From Diphasiastrum complanatum (Eukaryota > Streptophyta > Lycopodiopsida > Lycopodiales > Lycopodiaceae): a DNA stretch of 64,000 bases. The stretch is from positions 58,861,296 through 58,925,295 of the forward strand of contig CM055092.1 of NCBI GenBank assembly GCA_029204225.1. The letters are read 5' to 3'. The first letter of the stretch is position 1. Each line of letters begins with the position of its first letter. The notes beneath the pieces are model-generated. The model worked only from the letters and a program-made list of their open reading frames with translations. It was not told the DNA's origin and made no database searches. Made by a program: the position numbers and the translations under genes. This document shows, piece by piece, positions 59,571 to 64,000 of the stretch.

Positions 59571-60345
59571 TATAAAATCCCATTTATTATTTTCGCTTCG
59601 TTATCAATTCTTCGACGGTTTTGGCCTCGGCGAACAGCAGCGGCGACGACAGCCTAGCCTTCAACTACATACCGTGCACGTGAGTACGCAGATTTGATCA
59701 GGTGTTTTTGTGGCGTATGAGCTTGATTTTGATGAAGCGACTTTGCTTTCTCTAGTATTCGTGATGAATTTTGATCTGCTGCGGGCTATCTGTGCATCAA
59801 TTCCTGATTATTTTCGTATCCCCCTTTTATAAATTGCACTTTTAGTTCATGATAGTGCGATCATGGGAACAAGTATGTAGGGTTTTGAATGGATGCCCTA
59901 AGCTTGCGTTTGCTTGCTCATCCTTTCTTCCAGGTCCCATGTTTTTTCTGTCTTCTACATTTTATTCAACGAAAAGCAAAAGCTCTGAGTGCCAAAATTG
60001 GAGTTTCGATCAAAAAGTGATCGTTCATGATCGTGGATTTTTGGAGGGTCTTAGAGAATCTATTATTGGATGGCGTCCGAGTTTGTGGAATCGTCTTCTC
60101 TCGTTGTGAAAGCAAGAACAGGTCAGTACTAGCTACTAGTGCAGTGATATGTTTCAATTGTCAAGAGTACACAATTCACAAAATATCGTCACCGATTAAA
60201 GAATCCAGAATCTTGCCCAAAAGCATGCATAGGGTTCTAGAAGCTATTACGATCCCTGACCAAAAGACCCAATTTTGAGAAAATACATTCTTTTAAGCCT
60301 GGACGCGGTGCTGCCAACGTTCAGGTGCTTGTTAGGGATTGGACT
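59571..60345 (+). other. Possible gene start or remnant: TATA box, GC-rich leader, splice-like sites
   Basis: TATAAAAT at 59571 is followed by a locally GC-richer stretch (GGCCTCGGCGAACAGCAGCG) and a donor-like GTGAGTACG at about 59679. Acceptor-like TTCTTCCAG lies at 59925-59933 and donor-like CAGGTCAGT at 60119. Near 60294 a frame reads EKIHSFKPGRGAANVQVLVR, which faintly recalls the KPGKGxAFVR-type strand of elongation factor P proteins, then soon stops. I cannot assemble a gene. These could be remnants of a host gene or coincidence. Confidence 0.25.
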
Positions 60346-61800
60346 TCGGTATCTGAACGAATGGGGGAATGGTCTTCCTATTGATCTTAACTGCTCGTAA
60401 GGCGCATTTGATTAGCTAGGGCGAGACTTTAAAAATTATCAAAACCATTGCAGAGATATTTGAAAAACCATCCCCTCATGCAAAAGATGAGCAAGAATTT
60501 TACTTACACAGTTGTAAGATCAACAACATCGTGAGATGCGATGTAAGAAAAATTTGGGCATCATTCTGTACGGTCCTTTTCCATTTATGCTGATTGCGCT
60601 GTTTTCCTATCTTGATTCCTCATTTCATCCCAGGTGTTTGCAGTCTCGACTTTCTTTCCGCGATATACTTACTGCCATCCCATCCTTTCGTCTACCTTTA
60701 TTTGCTAGATCCTTACCCTCTCTCGTTACCATGTTTAATGCTTCAATTTCACCCACGCCCATGTCCTCTTCCACGCTTTCCATCTTCTCACCTCTCCCTC
60801 CCTTTCTTACCAATCCCTTTCAACTCTTTCATTATCAGGAAAAGAAGTTTTCACAACTCTGTTGGCCATAGTAACAACTTGTAAATGACAATGTCGTTGG
60901 TATTTCTTCAAGGCGGTAACTGCTGCCGTAGAAGGCTGTCTACAATAGCAGGGATAGTTTACTCATGTTTTCTTTTGTTGGAGGGAAGATGATTAGTGCT
61001 ATGATAGACTATCAGCGAGTGAGTTTTCATCCCTTCACTTAACACATCATAGTTTGTTATTGCTCAACATCATGGTACGCGTATAAGATTCACTTCAATG
61101 GACGCATGGTTTTTGTATGTTCTTTGCATGGTTTTTGTATGTTCTTTTTCTAAGGATGAGTTGTGAATGTGTATCAGTTCATAAGCTAGTTTTGAGTTGG
61201 CTTAAGGATTATTTTGAAAGGTATTACTTGAGTGATGTACAAAAGCCACACTCAGACGCTGTGCACATGAATGGTGGGGCTTTTGTTGTGGGAGAAAGTT
61301 ATTATTGTTACCATGCACACTGTTAACAAGCACAGAATTTAACGAGATGGCATCAAATTCGTATTGAAGATTTTTCCAGACCATGCCTACATTATGACCA
61401 TGTTCTCAATCTGTTATTTTGAGTTTTACTCCTCTTGTTATAGGTTTTATCGTCACTACAAGTTATGTTCAGTCATTATCTATGCATACTCCAATTGGAT
61501 GTACATTGCAAGTCATCATTGTCTATCACCATGGATTCTTGCTTATCCGATGTGAAAAATTGGCTATCTACGTAGCACGCTGACACCTACTTTAAGATGT
61601 ATCTATATAGAGATGCGTCTATATGGTCCAGATGATTGTTCAATATTTAGCAGGGCTTGGTCTTGGTGGCCGACGCACAGACGAGAGTGCTTTTTGCTTG
61701 AACTCCAATATAGTACAATTATGAATACCTTGTGCATGTGCATCGTGTGATGTATTTTATTGTTCGAGTCCTCAGTCATGTAGTGTGTTGATTACCAATT
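60346..61800. other. No gene recognised; pyrimidine-rich part and a 22 bp tandem repeat
   Basis: The part 60590-60840 is C/T-rich on the plus strand. GCATGGTTTTTGTATGTTCT occurs twice in tandem at 61104 and 61126. Open frames (60536-60871, 61117-61326) show no domain. Confidence 0.4.
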
Positions 61801-63735
61801 GTTATATTGTCATTGTATAGAGCTATAATCCCAGACATTCCAATGAGGGAAGTCAACTAGGTGCTTAGGAGGATGAAAATTCGTTAAGGACTAGGTTTGA
61901 AGCCACTCAACATTCCTCCATATAGATTGTCACAATTGGAAAGGGAAGAAGTTAAAAAACAGGTCTAGGAGTTACTTGATCAGGAGTTCATCAGTTTAAG
62001 CAAATCACCTTTCGCTTCACCCTTATACCTTGTTAAAAACAAAGAATGTGCATAGATTATCAAGCATTCAACAAGATTACCATCAAGAATAGATTTCCAA
62101 TTCCTCGTGTGGATGATTTATTGGATGCTCTTAAAGGAGCACACATGTTTTCTAAGATTGATCTTTCCTTCAAGTATCACCAGATCAAGGTAAGTGAGGA
62201 GGATCAACATAAGACCACTTTTTGAACTGATAGAGGGCATTATCAATTCAAGGTTATGCCTTTTGGTTTGCAAAGGCTACCTTCCAAGCATTGATGGACA
62301 CAATTTTCGGGCCATATTTGTATAAGTATATCTTGGTGTTTTTCGATGATATTTTGGTTTATAGTTGGAACTTAAAAGAACATGTCCATCATTTAGAAGT
62401 GGCTTTGGAATTATTATGGGAGTACAAGTTGTTCGCTAAGATGTCAAAATGTGAGTTTGCTCAATAGGAGATTGAGTATTTAGGGCATACAGTGACAAAA
62501 GATGGCATCAAGGTGAATCAAAGCAAGATCGAAGTGAAGAGTCCTAAAACTTTGTGACAATCAAGGGGATTCTTGGGATTTGCATCCTACTATCGGGTTT
62601 ATTTTCAATTTTTCAAAGATAGCAGCACCACTTATCCTACGCATGACAAGGAGATGTTGGCTATAGTTCATGCTTTCAAGAAACGAAGACATTACCTATA
62701 TAGGTCAAAATTTTTCATTAAAAGTGGTCACCACAGTTTGAAATTTTTTCAAAGTCAGAATCTGCTTACTGATAAACAGAAGAGATGGTAAGCACAAGTT
62801 CAAGCATATGAGTTTGCCATCGAATATCTCAAGGGCAAGGAAAATCAAGATGTTGACGCAAGGTTGCGGAGAATGCAAATGTGTGATATGGAGCACTACA
62901 TTCCATCCATAGCCCACTAGACAAATAGAAAGAGTGAATCAATGGTTGGAATGTTACTTGCGACATTTTGTAGCATATCAACAAACCAAATGGATTGATT
63001 GGGCTACATTTAGCTGAATTCAGTTACAATTCAACGCCTCACGTGTCTATTGGAATGACCCCTTTTTATGCACTATATGGATGTGAACTAGTAAGACCAA
63101 TTGACATGGAATTAGCAGATATAACAGTAGCAACCGTAGTAGATGTGTTGCAGAATATGAAGAACATCTTCAAGGCAAATCAGGATCATACGCGAATGGC
63201 TCAACAAAAGATGAAATATCATGCTGACAAGCTTCGGTCACTTCGTGAATTTCACGAAGGCGATTACGTGTATTTATGATTACAACCTTACCGTCAATTG
63301 GTATTGAAAAAAACCCGAAGTGAGAAGTTATCTCCTTGATTTTATGGACCATTTCAAATCATCAAACGTGTGGGAGTACTATCATCTGAACTGGATCTAC
63401 CGATCATAACAAAATGCACAATGTGTTCCATGTAAGTTTGTTGAAGAAGCATGTTGGCAAGGATGTTTGAACTACCAACAATAAATGAAGAAGGGAATCT
63501 GTTAGTTGAACCAAAGGCAATAGTTGGGTAAGAGTTACGGAATGGAAAGTGAATACAACAGTGCCTAATCAAACGGAAAGGGCTGCCAACTGAAGACGAT
63601 ACATGGGAAGGTCATTCCTATATGAAGAGGTGGTCTGAAATTCTGAAAACTGCCAAAGGTCTTATGGAGCGTGACACTTGATGAAAATCTACATGGTCTT
63701 CATTTTTGAGGACAAAAATGCTTCAGCAGGGGAAA
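61800..63735 (+). pseudogene. Ty3/Gypsy RT, RNase H scrap, integrase C-terminus
   Basis: RT homology starts near 61820 (IIPDIPMREVN) and includes LKPLNIPPYRLSQLEREEVK, FISLSKSPFASPLYLVK, IDYQAFNKITIKNRFPIPRV, FKVMPFGL and the catalytic FFDDILVYS (about 62342-62370). An in-frame deletion joins the connection (GFASYYRVYF) to RNase H (THDKEMLAIVHAFKKRRHYL). A second deletion removes most of integrase, resuming at IERVNQWLECYLR and LAEFSYNSTPHVSIGMTPFY (62940-63100). A chromodomain-like tail (IKRKGLPTEDDTWE) ends at about 63680. GAGGACAAAAATGC and AGGGGAAA (polypurine tract) lead to the LTR. Stops and shifts are numerous. Confidence 0.88.
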
Positions 63736-64000
63736 TGTCATTTCCCATTTATAATTAGCCCATGTGCGCAACCATAAGTTTTTGCTAAATGTAGCCATGG
63801 TGTGGACTATGTAAGAAAACAAGTCAATAAAGAGACCTAATCAAGCATGCTATGTTTGTATTGGCGAGAATTGTATCAAACTAAGCTAAAAAGGCCCTAA
63901 ATTCAAATTAGAGGCACAAATGACTGCTATAAATAGAGGAAGTCATGCTAATTTGGAGACTATTCTACATTTGTGATTTTTGAACTTTCAGTGTTCTTGA
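63736..64000 (+). mobile_element. Gypsy 3' LTR, cut by the window end
   Basis: The LTR starts TGTCATTTCCC right after the polypurine tract AGGGGAAA (63728-63735). A TATA box TATAAATAG at 63928-63936 is well placed for the LTR promoter, about 190 bp into the LTR. The rest lies beyond the window. Confidence 0.8.

Overview
This window reads as nuclear DNA of a land plant, in a heavily repeat-laden region. The evidence is the density of Ty1/Copia and Ty3/Gypsy LTR retrotransposons, several with primer-binding sites complementary to plant initiator-Met tRNA (TGGTATCAGAGC), Gypsy copies carrying chromodomain-like tails, long GA/CT microsatellites, and two processed-looking remnants of plant-type host genes: a centromeric-histone-H3-like sequence and an NADPH:quinone/FMN reductase. 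I cannot name the species. I see no intact host gene, no rRNA or tRNA gene and no CRISPR array.

Layout. 1-8 kb: low-complexity DNA, then a broken Gypsy element whose protease/RT part (2.0-4.0 kb) lies on the minus strand while its RNase H-end/integrase part (4.1-5.8 kb) lies on the plus strand. 8-16 kb: LTR-element debris, microsatellites, a foldback element (12.8-13.2 kb) and a Gypsy chromodomain scrap. 16.4-19.4 kb: a G-rich block without recognisable coding. 19.7-24.5 kb: a Gypsy integrase scrap, a CENH3-like pseudogene (20264-20638, minus) and a decayed plus-strand Gypsy pol. 24.5-29.1 kb: an unrecognised Ser/Pro-rich coiled-coil ORF, a 1.2 kb leader, then Gypsy gag and protease. The same coiled-coil-to-leader-to-gag order recurs on the minus strand at 45.7-42.8 kb. 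29.5-32.2 kb: a Copia integrase/RT fragment ending at a 354 bp foldback. 33.2-36.1 kb: two decayed minus-strand reading frames that I do not recognise, one of them a coiled coil. 36.2-42 kb: a Copia/Gypsy chimera bounded by two related Copia LTRs. 45.8-47.1 kb: a Gypsy gag fragment and the quinone-reductase pseudogene. 47.9-57.7 kb: a gag-only Copia derivative whose 3' LTR is split by a young Copia element (51095-57247) with a perfect 5 bp target duplication (TTCCA) and a single in-frame stop. 57.7-61.8 kb: minisatellite, hairpin, compound microsatellite and a weak gene-like stretch. 61.8-64 kb: a decayed Gypsy pol and the start of its 3' LTR.

Almost everything is retroelement sequence at different stages of decay. 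The only copy close to full coding capacity is the nested Copia element. Two themes cut across the families. Premature stops in the older copies are mostly TAG or TGA, often where a homologue has Gln, as expected from C-to-T change at CAG sites. The palindrome CACACGTGTG (G-box core CACGTG) recurs in LTRs and leaders of otherwise unrelated elements.
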